Shown in pieces: positions 48,884-62,200 of a DNA stretch of 64,000 nt. The translations under genes were made by a program, and so were the position numbers. Under the pieces are notes generated by a model. It did not search any database. It was not told the origin of the DNA and saw only the letters and a list, made by a program, of their open reading frames with translations. The DNA comes from Lytechinus pictus (taxonomy: Eukaryota; Echinodermata; Echinoidea; Temnopleuroida; Toxopneustidae): contig NC_087247.1 of NCBI RefSeq assembly GCF_037042905.1, positions 35,419,420 to 35,483,419 of the forward strand, written 5' to 3'. Every line of letters starts with the position of its first letter. The stretch's first letter is position 1.

Positions 48884-51800
48884 GAATCTTTGAGAGAACA
48901 TCACTAGAAACAGGGCTCCTCTCCAAAGAAGAGTCATACTGCGGGGAAATACTCACACACGTTGATTGGATAACATTTTAACAGGCCACAAAATTGTATC
49001 TTGCTGTGAAAGACTGAAGACAGTTATATCTACATTGGTTTGGCCGTCTTTCACCAAGAAGCTGCCGATTGTGGCTATGATCAAGAATTATACATCTTTA
49101 AAAAATATAAAATGTAACAAAATATCATTAAATTACAAAGCCTCAATTCAACTTCTAAACAAATCATTTTCATACTGACCATCTTCACATCTTGTACCAG
49201 TGAAGCCATCTCTACATGAGCATGAAAACGTTCCTTGATTTGTGGGCTCGCATGTCCCTCCATATTGACAAGGATTTGGAATACATGGATTATCTGTACA
49301 CATGAATATAACAAAGAGATAAGTTCTCCTTAAGCGAATGACGTTACGAAAATGCTTTGGGTAAAATGTTTCTATGTATACTGTCTTATTTTTATGCAAG
49401 ACGAAATTGATCAATCGGGCTATGCATGTGCGACTATACACACGTTAAAAAAGATTGAAGTGAAATATGGACACTTTTTCTATTGCATGCACGCATAATA
49501 GTGATGTTTAGGAATGATGTATAGAATTGACAGATGGGCACGAAGCCTAGGCTGGCCGTCATTTTTTAAACGGCAAAGCTGATAAGTCTCTTCTTGTCCT
49601 TTGTTCTTTTTAGCTTCTGCCTCGCTTTGTTTTACATGTATATCGCATTTTTTGGTGGTCTGACAGTATGAATTTTGCTTCTTAATCTTGTCTCTTTAAC
49701 GACATTAGGTAATCAATTATTTTTCATGTTTTCAAAGCAGATCACACTTTTAGTGGACCCCCTTATTTTCATATGCTATATTTTATACTGCTTTCTTTAG
49801 AATTTCAATTTGGATCTGATTCATATCGAATTGAATTGAAATACCATTCCTCACCAATATTGCAGTGGCGCCCGACCCATTCTGTAGTACAAATACAAGA
49901 GTAAACACTGTCGCCCATCGGATTGCAAGTTGCTCCATTCTGACAGGGATCGGTAGAACAGGGTCTCACTTTAATATAAAAAAAAAGATATTGGAAAAGG
50001 TTAATAAAGATTTACACAAAGGACGAGGGTAATATAATGATTTCATACTAGATCAAATCAGCATGATTAGTAAATACCTTTTGCAAGTAATGATGCACAA
50101 TATGATAAATCCATATTACTGTGACACAGTAGATAATATGCAAGGCATCATAAATATGAACCGTGCTTACCTATTTGACAATTAGCACCGGTATATGATG
50201 ACGTGCAATCACAGCGAATGTGTTCTCCGGTAGTGAAATCATACACGCAAGTACCCAAATTCAGACAAACTGTTCCTTGACATCCGCCGGCTTAAATATA
50301 ACAATAAGAACAAAGACATTAATTATTAGGTACCCTCAACTATCAACACGGGTCGTGTGGTCCAGTGGTCAGAGCAATGGACCCATAATCGGAAGGCTGT
50401 TAGTTCAAATCCCACTTTGCCATTGTCTCCACCTTGATAAAAAGACCCATGAGTAATATCTGTCGTCTATAACGTCGGTCACTACGACTGATTAACCTAG
50501 ACGTAAAATGTTCCCTAGGTAATGGGTTATACCAGCTTGGCGTTTACTAGCAATAAAGCTGTCCTGCCAAGTTCTAAGGGGAGTTACCATAAACAGAAAC
50601 TGTCTCATTGTCACACCTAGGTATACGGATAGATCGGAAAAAACGGAATGTATTAACAGCTTTGGCAATTATTTTTTCGTGGAATAAATGAGAATAGAGA
50701 AAATGGCAGGAGTAGCTTACATCACGGTTCCCCTGAGATAATCTCCCTTTTCGAATATAAGAGGCCGAAAAATTTCTCTACCGGGAATCGAACCCGGGTT
50801 CCCCAGCTTAGAACGCTAGTGCCTGGACCACTAGACCACAGAGCCAGGTCAGTTGTTTAGGCGAACCCAATCAAATGGACGGAAAGATATATAAATATTT
50901 GAAGATATTTGACAATTAGTTTGTCAAATTGTTTATTGTTCATCTTGCTACCCATTGTTCAAATTTATTCAACTTTATACGTCCAGCTACAAACAAACAT
51001 TCCTTCATTATACAGTTATATATATATATAATATATATTTTATATATAAAATCTTTTAGGCTCACCTTCTTGGCAGTTACCCCCTACCCATACATACGGG
51101 CACGAACACTGGTATACAGGTGGTTCAATCCCAAGTGTAACTTCACATTCACCTCCGTTCTGACATGGGTCAGAATTGCAAGGGTTTACTGCATAAAAAG
51201 GAATAAGATGATAGATACACTCTACCAGATATCTGACTCATAGATCTATCTCCCTTCCCTCTAACTACCAACCGATTCCATGCCTGAAATTCGAAGAAAG
51301 GGTACACCAAACGAGCACATATAAGAAATTTTATTTTATTGTGCAATTTTTAATGTTATAATATTTTTGCTTCTGTTGCATTTTTTTTTAATTGACATCA
51401 TTATTTTTAAAATTTTTCAATTCTTTCCAAGTTTGAAGAACTGTGTATAGTTCCTCAGATCTGCAAGTTTATGTATTGTAGTTCTCCAATTTAGACATAT
51501 AACACAAACTAATCAACTCCAACCCTGTATGAAACACATTTTCATTTATTTTATTTTATTTTATTTCATTTCATTTGTAAATTTATTTATACTGGGTAGC
51601 CATGTCAGTTTCAGAACTGCTTCCACAACGGCTCTGTTCGCATGACAAGCAATTTGTTATAATTGATATAATTGAATCAGTAATATTTACATAATCAAAT
51701 GCACAATTACATATTCACATATATACGTATATATCGAACCAAAAGAAAAAAACATAACAAAACATATCTCTTAAAATCTAAACTTGGTTTAAAAATAAAC

Positions 51801-52960
51801 GAATCACCCAAACCACAAAAACTTATTTTGAAAAAAAATCATAAACTTTTCGAACGGAAATATATTATTTTTTTTAATCTGATGGGCATGCTTACTTAAT
51901 AATGGAATCAAACAGAATATGAACTATGTAGTAATAAAGGTGGTCGGGTTTGACAGGTCAACGATATTTCCGACTCCCTGCATCAACTACATTTTCGAGT
52001 GTATTTTATAAATCTTTTGTCATTTTTTTTTTTTTTGGGGGGGGTTCATGATAAGTTTGTATATTCTATATTATTTCATATTCTATATGCATATATATGT
52101 TTTAAATGAATGTTAAATGAATGAAATGATTCTTCCATAATAAGGTGCGAGCTGTATATTTTAATTATGATAAACTTACCAAATTCACAATTGTCACCGA
52201 GACGTGAAAGAGGACAGTCACACCTCGTTAATTCTCCTGTTAAAGTGTTGTGTATACATGTTTCTCCATTACAAGGATTGGGATTACATCCGCTAGCTGA
52301 AATATATAAGTTACAATTAAAATCATATAAAATCTTATATTGGAAGATTTATGTCGGGTTTTCATGACATAAAAGTTTGGCATTTTCCCTACAATCTTCT
52401 GTTTCGTCTGTATAGTTCTGTGCACTCAAAAGTGACCTGCCACGTGCGGTAAGTGTTATATCTATCAATACATTTGTGATTCTAATACTGTTGACGGTAA
52501 ATTAAATATCAACTTTTAAACTGCTTATGGTCAACTTACGTATTTCGCAAGAGCTACCGGTCCATGAAAAAGCACAAGTACACACATGTTGAGCTACGTT
52601 AGTGGAAGCGATATTACACTGACCGCCATTTCGACAAGGGTTGATGAAACACGGATCAACTGTGAAAAGGCACAATTTTTAAGATGAATTATTGCATAGG
52701 ACAAGATTATAGATTATAATATACTTCACAAAAAATAATGAAATGATGCACCTCTCGGCAACGGATTCAGGGAGGCCCCACGTATACAGAAACTAATAAG
52801 TTTCATTGTATATGGTTTTCAAGGCCTGGTAATTATCTAGAAATTTAAAAAATAAGAGATCTCCATCCTCAAATTATACGTTTAATTACAAAAATATCAA
52901 GAAAGACATGTACATTATTAAATATTCAATGAAAATCTAATAAGGAAATATATGTGAATC

Positions 52961-53055
<95 letters not shown>

Positions 53056-53237
53056 ATATATAAATGTGTGAAGTTATACATGTACAACAGCTTTAACAAC
53101 TCTTTTATTTAAATATTGTAAAGAAATGGATGAAGAGAACAATGGTAGGCGTAGCTTAAATCAAGGTTCCCAGAGCTATCTACCCTTTGGAAAAATTGGT
53201 GATGCCGAAAAAATGTCTCTGCCGGGAATCGAACATA

Positions 53238-53275
<38 letters not shown>

Positions 53276-56200
53276 TGACATACATTGACAACTTTGGATG
53301 TCTTCCCTTTAAAGTCTATTATTATGCTTGTATAAAAGGTCGAATAGCACTGGAAATAAACTAATCCGGTTTCTTAAACTGGTATCAAGACAATCTGTCA
53401 AATATGAAAGGAATTGAGGTATAGGTTTGTATTTTTTTGAATACATTAGAAGAAGAACATATGGCAAAGTGAGTGATTGAGTCGAATCGAACAATGTTGT
53501 GTTCCGATGATGGCAGTTCTTATATTACTAAGGTCAGTATTGGATTCTATGATGCACCAGTAGGAAAAAAGGGGAGCAGGCAGCTTCATCCTCGATATGT
53601 AAAGTAATGACAAATAAAAGAATAGAAAAGGGTGAAAATGAATTCCCCATTGATAGACGCCAACACAGTTACGGCCTAGAAGGAGATCGTATATAATGAA
53701 TGTGATCTTACTGGTTTGGCAGACTGAGCCTATAAATCCAGGATCGCAATCACATCGAACAAAACTTCCGGTAGAGCTGTCCGAAACACATTGCCCATTT
53801 CTGCACGGGTTATCGGGATTGCATCCACCGTCTGTAAGATTAACATAATATCATACATTACGAGTTGAAAGATTTACATGAAAGAGTGTTATGATGATTT
53901 GAATCAATAAGTACTTTAACATCGTCCTCTCCTTCATAAGCAAAAGCGATTATAGGAATTATCATCGTATTCCTTTTGACATAAAGTCAGGTAAAACACT
54001 TGGTCTACAACTTAAACTATTGGTACTAGCCAATAAGTCTAACACCATTTAGTCTAAACCCTAATAGGTGTAGACCAAATGGTAAGTGGACCAATTGACA
54101 GTAGACCAAATGGTTAGTGGAACAATTGACAGTAGACCAATAGGTGGTAGACCCAATTGGTTGTACACCAATAAGTTGCAGACCAAATTGAAGTATAGAC
54201 CAACTAATAGTAGACCAACTAAAAGGAGACCAATAGGTAACAAAGCGATTTCGGCGAAAATAAATTGCCTGAATGATATTATTCAGTAAAAATAGCATTT
54301 GCACTTGGAAAGGACGAATAGGTGGCCTAAAAAAAACAGGCAAGACTTAAGTTTAGGATTTTTTTCAAGCAGAGTGTAACATGCATGTTGAACTTTGTGA
54401 CAATTGAGTACAGTGTGAATATTCAGGTAGGATCCAACCTACCGTCTCGAAAAATATTGTGAAAAATTGTAAACTCCATATATCTCATTGTCCATTTACT
54501 GTAATTAAGGCTGATTTTCTTTTCAAATATCATATGAATAACATATTTACTACAGTCTCGAACCTCGAACCTCTGCATCAATTTGTAACTTCCCCACATA
54601 GCTTGGATTACAGGCGCACGCCACAACGCCCAGTTAGCTTGTATGCTGTACTTTAGCTTGTATGGTTTTTATAATTCAATTTACCCTTTAGCTCCTGTTG
54701 AGGTCATGGGAAATGATAGTTAATAAAAAAATATAAAAAGTGATGAATATTTTCTAATTGAGCTATCTTAGAAAGATGCATTACAATTAATTTTACTCAT
54801 AAGCTTAGCAAACAACGTAGTTTGCAATGGAAATGGACGTGAAGTGCTATGTAAGCCTATTATTTTTAACTATAATAAGTTAATATAAGTTATATACATT
54901 AAATGCCTTTCGATAAAACTAACCCAGTGAACAGTCATCTCCAATCCAGGAATCTGTACAAATGCAAGTTCTATTGAGACCGTCATCAAACCGACTACAT
55001 GTCCCACCGTTTAGACAAGGTGTCACCAAGCATGGGTCATCTGCAGAGACAAAAAAATACAAAGGGCGTTCACAATCACATCTTCATATTTAGTTGGCAA
55101 GATAAGGTTTAACACTAAAGTCACACATAGTTTTTGTTTTTATGCCAAGGACACAAGAATATAATTGAACGTCCTCCAAGATGAAATGAGGAAGTAAAAC
55201 GAATGAGCAGCATACATAAACAAAAGAAAACCTAGCTTTGATATCTTTTTATAAGAAAATATAAAATTGAAGAAATTAAAATCAAACTTGTTGAATTTAC
55301 ATTATTATCAGTATTATCAGTATTGCTATTATTATTATCAATATATTGAAACACAGCAATAACCCATTTTCAAAAAAGTAATGATGATAAAGCAAATGCA
55401 TAATTTCGATGTCCACGAGCTCAACCACACACAAACACTAACTTAATAACAGAATAGCTGTAACATACGTGTAACCCCCCCAAAAAATATTTTGAATAAG
55501 AAATTACATTCTCTGGCAGCACATGCTATCAAAGCTACACTCTTACCGTACTGACATCGCATCCCGGTGTACTCTGGTAGGCAATTACAACTGTGTACAG
55601 TGTTTGTCATCTGGTCACATGTCCCTCCGTTTAGACAGGGATCATTGAGACACGATTTTGCTGGCGATAATAAACATATCAATATGTACGTGAAATAACA
55701 ATAATATTTCGCATTATTGATCAGCATGGCTCTTACACACTCATTTATTTGTTACAATCACATATGATAGTATTTCAGGGCCCCGTCTTACAAAGGCGTG
55801 CTATTGATCGATCAATCTCAACTATATGGAAATCCACCAATGTCTTTTTTTTCTACAGGAAATATGCACCATGTTTTGGGGTAAACAAAGAGAGGGACAC
55901 TATTTTTTTCAAGAATACGATGAATGTATAAAAATACAGCATATCTAGAGAATAAACTAAACACTAATGCTGTTTAGATGCTGAGATTGCTGGTTTTCAA
56001 ACGCTGTGGTTGATTGGACAAATTGCAGTTATTTTTAAAATGGAGCCCTGGTAAACATCATAGGCAATGAAATCTGTGTAGGTCCACAGTGTTTGTAACG
56101 TGGTTATAAATGTATCTCTATTCAAGAAGAAACTTACTAGTAAACACAAACTGTCTGCACAAAAATTGCATGTAGTACCTACAATTACATATAAGGATAT

Positions 56201-59200
56201 TCATGGAAAGATCAAATTATAAGATTTTAACCACGTTCTCTCATTTTACAGAATACACTCAAAGGGGAGTTGATTCCGGCCTGTGAGAATTTGGTCAAAA
56301 CAAAAGATGAAACGATATAAACCTCCCCTTTTTAAAAGAAAATATTTCGCATTTTTTCAAGGTTTTAATCTCTGGAAAAAGTTAATGAACCCTATTCATT
56401 TCGCACAACAAAACATACATTACTCTTGATAAATTAGTGGTACATGCAATGGAGCACACTAATTCACATGCCGCTCAAAATCATATCATAATTTATCATT
56501 ATCATTGTTATTAAAGTTCTCATTATTATCATTATATTTGTTATTATTATTATAATTATTATTATCATTATCATCATAACTATTATTCTTGTTAGGTGGT
56601 CTGTCTATGACAGATCACCTATTGATTTCGCTAGAATTTTCTTTCTTTATTCTTTATTTATTAGGTGGTCTGTCAACGACAGATCACCTATTGATTTCGC
56701 CAGAATTTTTATTTCTTCCGTACACTTTTTTGTACACACGTTCACTCGAAATCGACATGGTCAATTTCCCTCAAATTTCTGTCAGTCATCAAGCCTTATG
56801 ATATCAAGTAAAATCAACTTTTTCAAGGTCATCAGGTCATGATGACGTCATCCAGGCGCCATTTTGTAAAATCACATTGTCGATCATATCTCCATTATCA
56901 ATAATAAAAAATCAATCAAATTAACATCACATCAACTTCAGGTCTAGGGTCATCAAATCATGTCATCAAAGGTCACCTGGAGGTCACGACGCGCGCGTAC
57001 GCGCTCGTCAATTTTTTAAAATGCTCAAAATCACTTTTTGACCAAAGTAAAGTACGTTTCAGGTCATTTTAAGCATTTCAAAAATTTGCGCACGCACAGG
57101 TATGCGCGCGCGTTTCCGCGCGTAACGCCTTCAACGCAACGCAGAAACGCCGTTTTTGTTATATCATTGCATTGATAATATAATTCTGAGCAATTTGATA
57201 CCTTGATCAACCTTCTACGACCATTAATAACGAAATTAACACCCGTTAAAGTTTGCAGCACGTGTGCGCGCGAGCTCTTACTATAGGCCATATATGGGCA
57301 AAAACATGCCTATTAAAAATTCACTGTAGTTCCTTAAATAGTCCGTTGACCCCCAATTTTTTTTCATATATCGATAGAGTATGAGTTGTAGATTTGATTT
57401 CATGTCACCATTGTCCCTCAATTCGATCATGACATCATCAAAATGGCGTCGGAAGTTAAAATATCCATTTTCCTTTTCATGACGTCATAACAATTATGCA
57501 AATTAGGCTCTAATTCCGTGAATATTGGTGAATATTCGCCCAATTTTCGATATGTTGTAGTTTAGAATGTACTCATTCTCCTCAGTTAACATGAATTTTC
57601 ATTTTGAAAAACGCATCATGGCGTAAAATAGCGATCAAAAGAGGCATGTCATTTTTCCTCATTTTGCGTGTAATCTCTAAGGGACATGACTTTTTCTCAA
57701 AACTAGATTTCTACATTCCTCTATTTCGTGAGCAATATCTCCACTTTTTCTTGTCAGTTGTCTCTGAGCTTTTAAAATGTTGTAGCTGAGATTCTAAGCT
57801 TTCGGAAGTGTGCCCTATATTTTTTGATCAGATGCCGGGATCATGCCCGTTTTTCGCTTGCAAAATTGGATTTGCAATTCTCAAATTTGCTTACGTGTAA
57901 TCTCTATGGGGAATGTCGTGGCTCAATGGATAACGCACTTGACTTGCGTTCTCGGGGGCGCAGGTTCGAGTCCTGGGGTAAACAAGATCATTTTTTTCTT
58001 CTTTTTTTTCTATTTTACCACCTCGTACATGATCCTTTATGATAATTAAAAGGTATAAAAGTTAAAATTTAGCAAGATAAAACAGACTATAATGACTTTT
58101 TTCATATCACATGTATTGTCATATATCAAAGAGACCATTTTCACAGTGCTTTATCATCTCCCGTCTTTCACAAGTATTCCCTCCATAATGAACATTCCGT
58201 TGCCATCATGAAGATCATATTGATCTGCTGGAAAATGGTAATGGTGATCATGATGGCGAGAATAAGGACAGACCACCTAATTCGTCCGCATGACGAATTA
58301 AAATCTAGTTTATTTTTATTTCTTCCGTACACTTTTTTGTACACACGTTCACTCGAAATCGACATGGTCAATTTCCTTCAAATTTCTGTCAGTCATCAAG
58401 CCCTATGATTTCAAGTTAAATCAACTTTTTCAAGGTCATTAGGTCATCGTGACGTCATCCAGGCGCCATTTTGTAAAAATCAGGTCATTATCATATCTCG
58501 ATAACGAGTCATCAAAAATCAACTATATTTGGTATACATCAATTTCAGGTCAACGGTCAACGAAAAATTTCATCAAATTTTGCGCGCGCACCTCGACGCG
58601 CACGTACGCGCGCATTAAAATTTTAAAATGCTCAAATTCGTTCCAAATTAATTTTCCATACGTTTCAGGCCATTTTAAGCATTTTGCAAAAAAACGCGCG
58701 CACGCACATGCGCGCGCGTTTTCGCGCGTAATTGCATCTTTCAACATAGAATCGCCAATTTTTTTTATATCAATGCACCGATAATATAATTCTGAACAAT
58801 TTGATACCTTGATCAACCTTCTACGACAAGTAATAACGAAATTATCACCCGTTATACTTTGCAGCACGTGTGCGCGCGAGCTCTCACTACAGGCCATATA
58901 TGGGCAAAAACATGTCTATTGAAAATTCCCTGTAGCTCTTTAAATAGTCCGTTGACCCCCAATTTTTTTTCATATATCAATAGAGTATGAGTTGTAGATT
59001 TAATTTCATGTCACCATTGTCCCTCAATTTGATCATGACGTCATCAAAATTGCGCCTAAATTGAAAATTTCATTTTTTCAAAAATGACGTCATCAAATTT
59101 ATGCAAATTTGATCATAACTCCGTGAATATTGATCATTTTCCGCCCAGATTTCGATATGTTGTAGTTTAGAATGTACTTTTTCTCGTCAGTTAACATGAA

Positions 59201-62200
59201 TTTTCATTTTGAAAATCGCATCATGGTGTAAAATTGCAATGAAAAGAGGCATGTCATTTTTCCTCATTTTACGTGTAATCTCTATGGGACATGACTTTTT
59301 CTCAAAACTAGATTCTACATTCCTCTATTTCGTGAGCTACATCTCCATTTTTTTCTTGTTAGTTATCCCTGAGCTTTTGGTATGATGTAGCTGAGATTCT
59401 AAGCTTTCGGAAGTGTGCCCTCCTTTTTTCAAGGTCATTAGGTCATTGTGACTTCATCCAGGCGCCATTTTGTAAAATACAGGTCATTATCATATCTCGA
59501 TAACGAGTCATTAAAAATCAACTATATTTGGTATACATCAACTTCAGGTCAACGGTCAACTAAAAATTTCATCAAATTCCGCGCGCGCACCTCGACGCGC
59601 ACGTACGCGCGCATTAAAATTTTAAAATGCTCAAATTCGTTCCAAATTAATTTTCCATACGTTTCAGGCCATTTCAAGCATTTTGCAAAAAAACGCGCGC
59701 ACGCACATGCGCGCGCGTTTTCGCGCGTAATTGCATCTTCCAACATAGAATCGCCAATTTTTTTATATCAATGCACCGATAATATAATTCTGAACAATTT
59801 GATACCTTGATCAACCTTCTACGACAAGTAATAACGAAATTATCACCCGTTAAACCAAAGCGTTAAACTTTGCAGCACGTGTGCGCGCGAGCTCTCACTA
59901 CAGGCCATATATGGGCAAAAACATGTCTATTGAAAATTCACTGTAGCTCTTTAAATAGTCCGTTGACCCCAATTTTTTTTTTCATATATCGATAGAGTAT
60001 GAGTTGTAGATTTGATTTCATGTCACCATTGTCCCTCAATTCGATCATGACGTCATCAAAATTGCGCCTAAACTGAAAATTTCATTTTTTCACAAATGAC
60101 GTCATCAAATTTATGCAAATTTGATCATAACTCCGTGAATATTGATCTTTTTACGCCCAGATTTCGATATGTTGTAGTTTAGAATGTACTCTTTCTCGTC
60201 AGTTCACATGAATTTTCATTTTGAAAAACGCATCATGGTGTAAAATTGCGATGAAAAGAGGCATGTCATTTTTCCTCATTTTACGTGTAATCTCTATGGG
60301 ACATGACTTTTTCTCAAAACTAGGTTCTACATTCCTCTATTTCGTGAGCTATATCTCCATTTTTTCTTGTTAGTTATCCCTGAGCTTTTGGTATGATGTA
60401 GCTGAGATTCTAAGCTTTCGGAAGTGTGCCCTCCATTTTTCGATCAGATGCCAGGATCATGCCCGTTTTTCGCTTGCAAAATTGGATTTGTAATTCTCAA
60501 ATGTGCTTACGTGTAATCTCTATGGGAACGTGTTATCTCTATGGGGAATATCGTGGCTCAATGGATAACGCACTTGACTTGAGTTCTCGGGGGCGCAGGT
60601 TCGAGTCCTGGGGGTGAACAAGATGATTTTTTTTTCCTTTTTTTTTTCTTTTTACCACCTCGTACATGATCCTTTATGATAATTAAAAGGTATGAAAGTT
60701 AAAATTTAGCAAGATTAAACAGATTATAATTACTTTTTTCATATCACATGTATTTTCATATATCAAAGAGACCCTTTTCACAGTGCTTTATCATCTCCCG
60801 TCTTTCACAAGTATTCCATCCATAATGAATATTCCGTTGTCATCATGAAGATCATATTGATCTGCATGAACATGGCAATAGTGATCATGATGGCGAGAAT
60901 TAGGACAGACCACCTAATTCGTCCGCATGACGAATTAAAATCTAGTTATTATTAGTATTGTTAAGGACGTGAAACTTACACATTTGACACATAGATCCGT
61001 AATAGTCTTCGGGACAGTCACAAGAATAGTTAGGTGGCTGATCACCTCTGTCGATCACATTGCAAGTACCACTATTTGTACACGGCTGGGAATTGCATGA
61101 GGATTCTAAATTGATAGTTAAAGAAAGCAGGAAATATTGTAAAACATTCCCACGTGGGGTTCACCATTTGGATATATTTCTCCATAAATCTATGAATGAC
61201 CCATGTGGCACATCGGAGAAACAGTAGCATCTAAATACGAATAAAAAAAATCAAGGGCAAGTCTCTAATACTCGCATTTCATTGTTTGAAAATCAAGTTG
61301 CAAATGATTTTTAGAGATGGGTCTGATCGCAACTCTTTGTGCAACAGGTCTTGGGTCTGTTGTATACATGTATGTTATAATTCTTTTACTGTGTAAAATA
61401 AAAGGGTGTAGAATTCTTTATTGCTGGACCCGATCTTTCGAGAAAAAAAATTGGAATGTTTTCCAAAATGTAAGCTGAAGTAATTGTTTGAAGTAATTAA
61501 GCCCTTAAAATAGCACCAAGGCTACGACAATTTCTCTTCCATCTTTTTTGAAATATTTTGTGCAACCGTGTAGTGCTTTCCCGTAAAATGAAGAGATACT
61601 GACAAGAAAAAATAGTCATCAAAGCGCTCGAAACAATCTGTCCCCTCCCAGATAAGATTACACTATATAATAAACAGCGTAAAGATTCTTGGTGTGATCC
61701 TTTATGTCTGATGCAATGTGAAGAAGCAATATTGAATATCCAATTTTCATGGCTCAGGGAGATACAGGGATACAGGGGTACTAAAGCACCCCAAGATTTT
61801 TCTTGGGTGCTGGGTATGATGTTATAGCATACAAAGCATCCCCTGGAAACAAGGTTGGTATGTAAAATTTCATTTCATCCATTAGTTCTGCAACTTTCCA
61901 AATACAAATCCAAAGAAAATACATGGTTCATAAGAAATATTTAACAATAAAAAATAAGAGCAAGGTTGTATTTTTTTATAAAAAATAACAACTTTAAGAA
62001 GGTTGCAGGGGTCGCCACTATGAGCTTGACTCTGTGGCAACCCCGTAACACAATTACACATTATTTATCCGACAGAAATCTCCTTCATTTGACAGTTTGA
62101 GAGCGATCTTTTTCGCTTGTCAATATTTTTTTTTATATCAAACTAAACTTCATTCCACTTCACCAGCACCCCATTTTCAAAATCGTTTCCAGACCCCTGG

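Larger units (their letters stand above)
56594..60957. repeat. Three partial copies of a CpG-rich repeat
   Basis: Unit A runs about 56594-58310, B about 58312-59421 (truncated) and C about 59422-60957. Outer ends are inverted: AGGTGGTCTGTC at the left, GACAGACCACCT at 58267-58278 and near 60905. Each copy has a stretch of GCGCGCAC and CACGTACGCGCGC blocks; A and C have a tRNA-like segment. Antisense frames up to about 120 codons recur in the copies and are repeat-derived, not genes. The block sits in the 5.3-kb EGF-gene intron. Confidence 0.8.
55661..60979 (-). other. Longest EGF-gene intron
   Basis: The 5.3-kb intron consists of about 0.9 kb unique AT-rich DNA with TTA/TTATCA repeats (about 56490-56590) followed by the CpG-rich repeat block. 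Other visible EGF introns are roughly 0.25-1.9 kb. Confidence 0.6.

Noticed and set aside
48719..48956. Two I-Y repeat frames
   Set aside because: They are translations of the TA microsatellite running into an EGF exon in the wrong frames.
50776..50847. Functional tRNA gene
   Set aside because: The T arm is perfect but the acceptor stem pairs poorly, and the segment continues into a body shared with another copy, so it is a SINE head.
54600..54640. Human Alu contamination
   Set aside because: Only about 40 bases look like Alu, the flanks do not continue as Alu, and the similarity extends along 7SL RNA instead.
58449..59810. Repeated frames of 111-120 codons with R/A/H-rich translations
   Set aside because: They lie on both strands of the CpG-rich repeat and arise from its composition; the copies differ freely.
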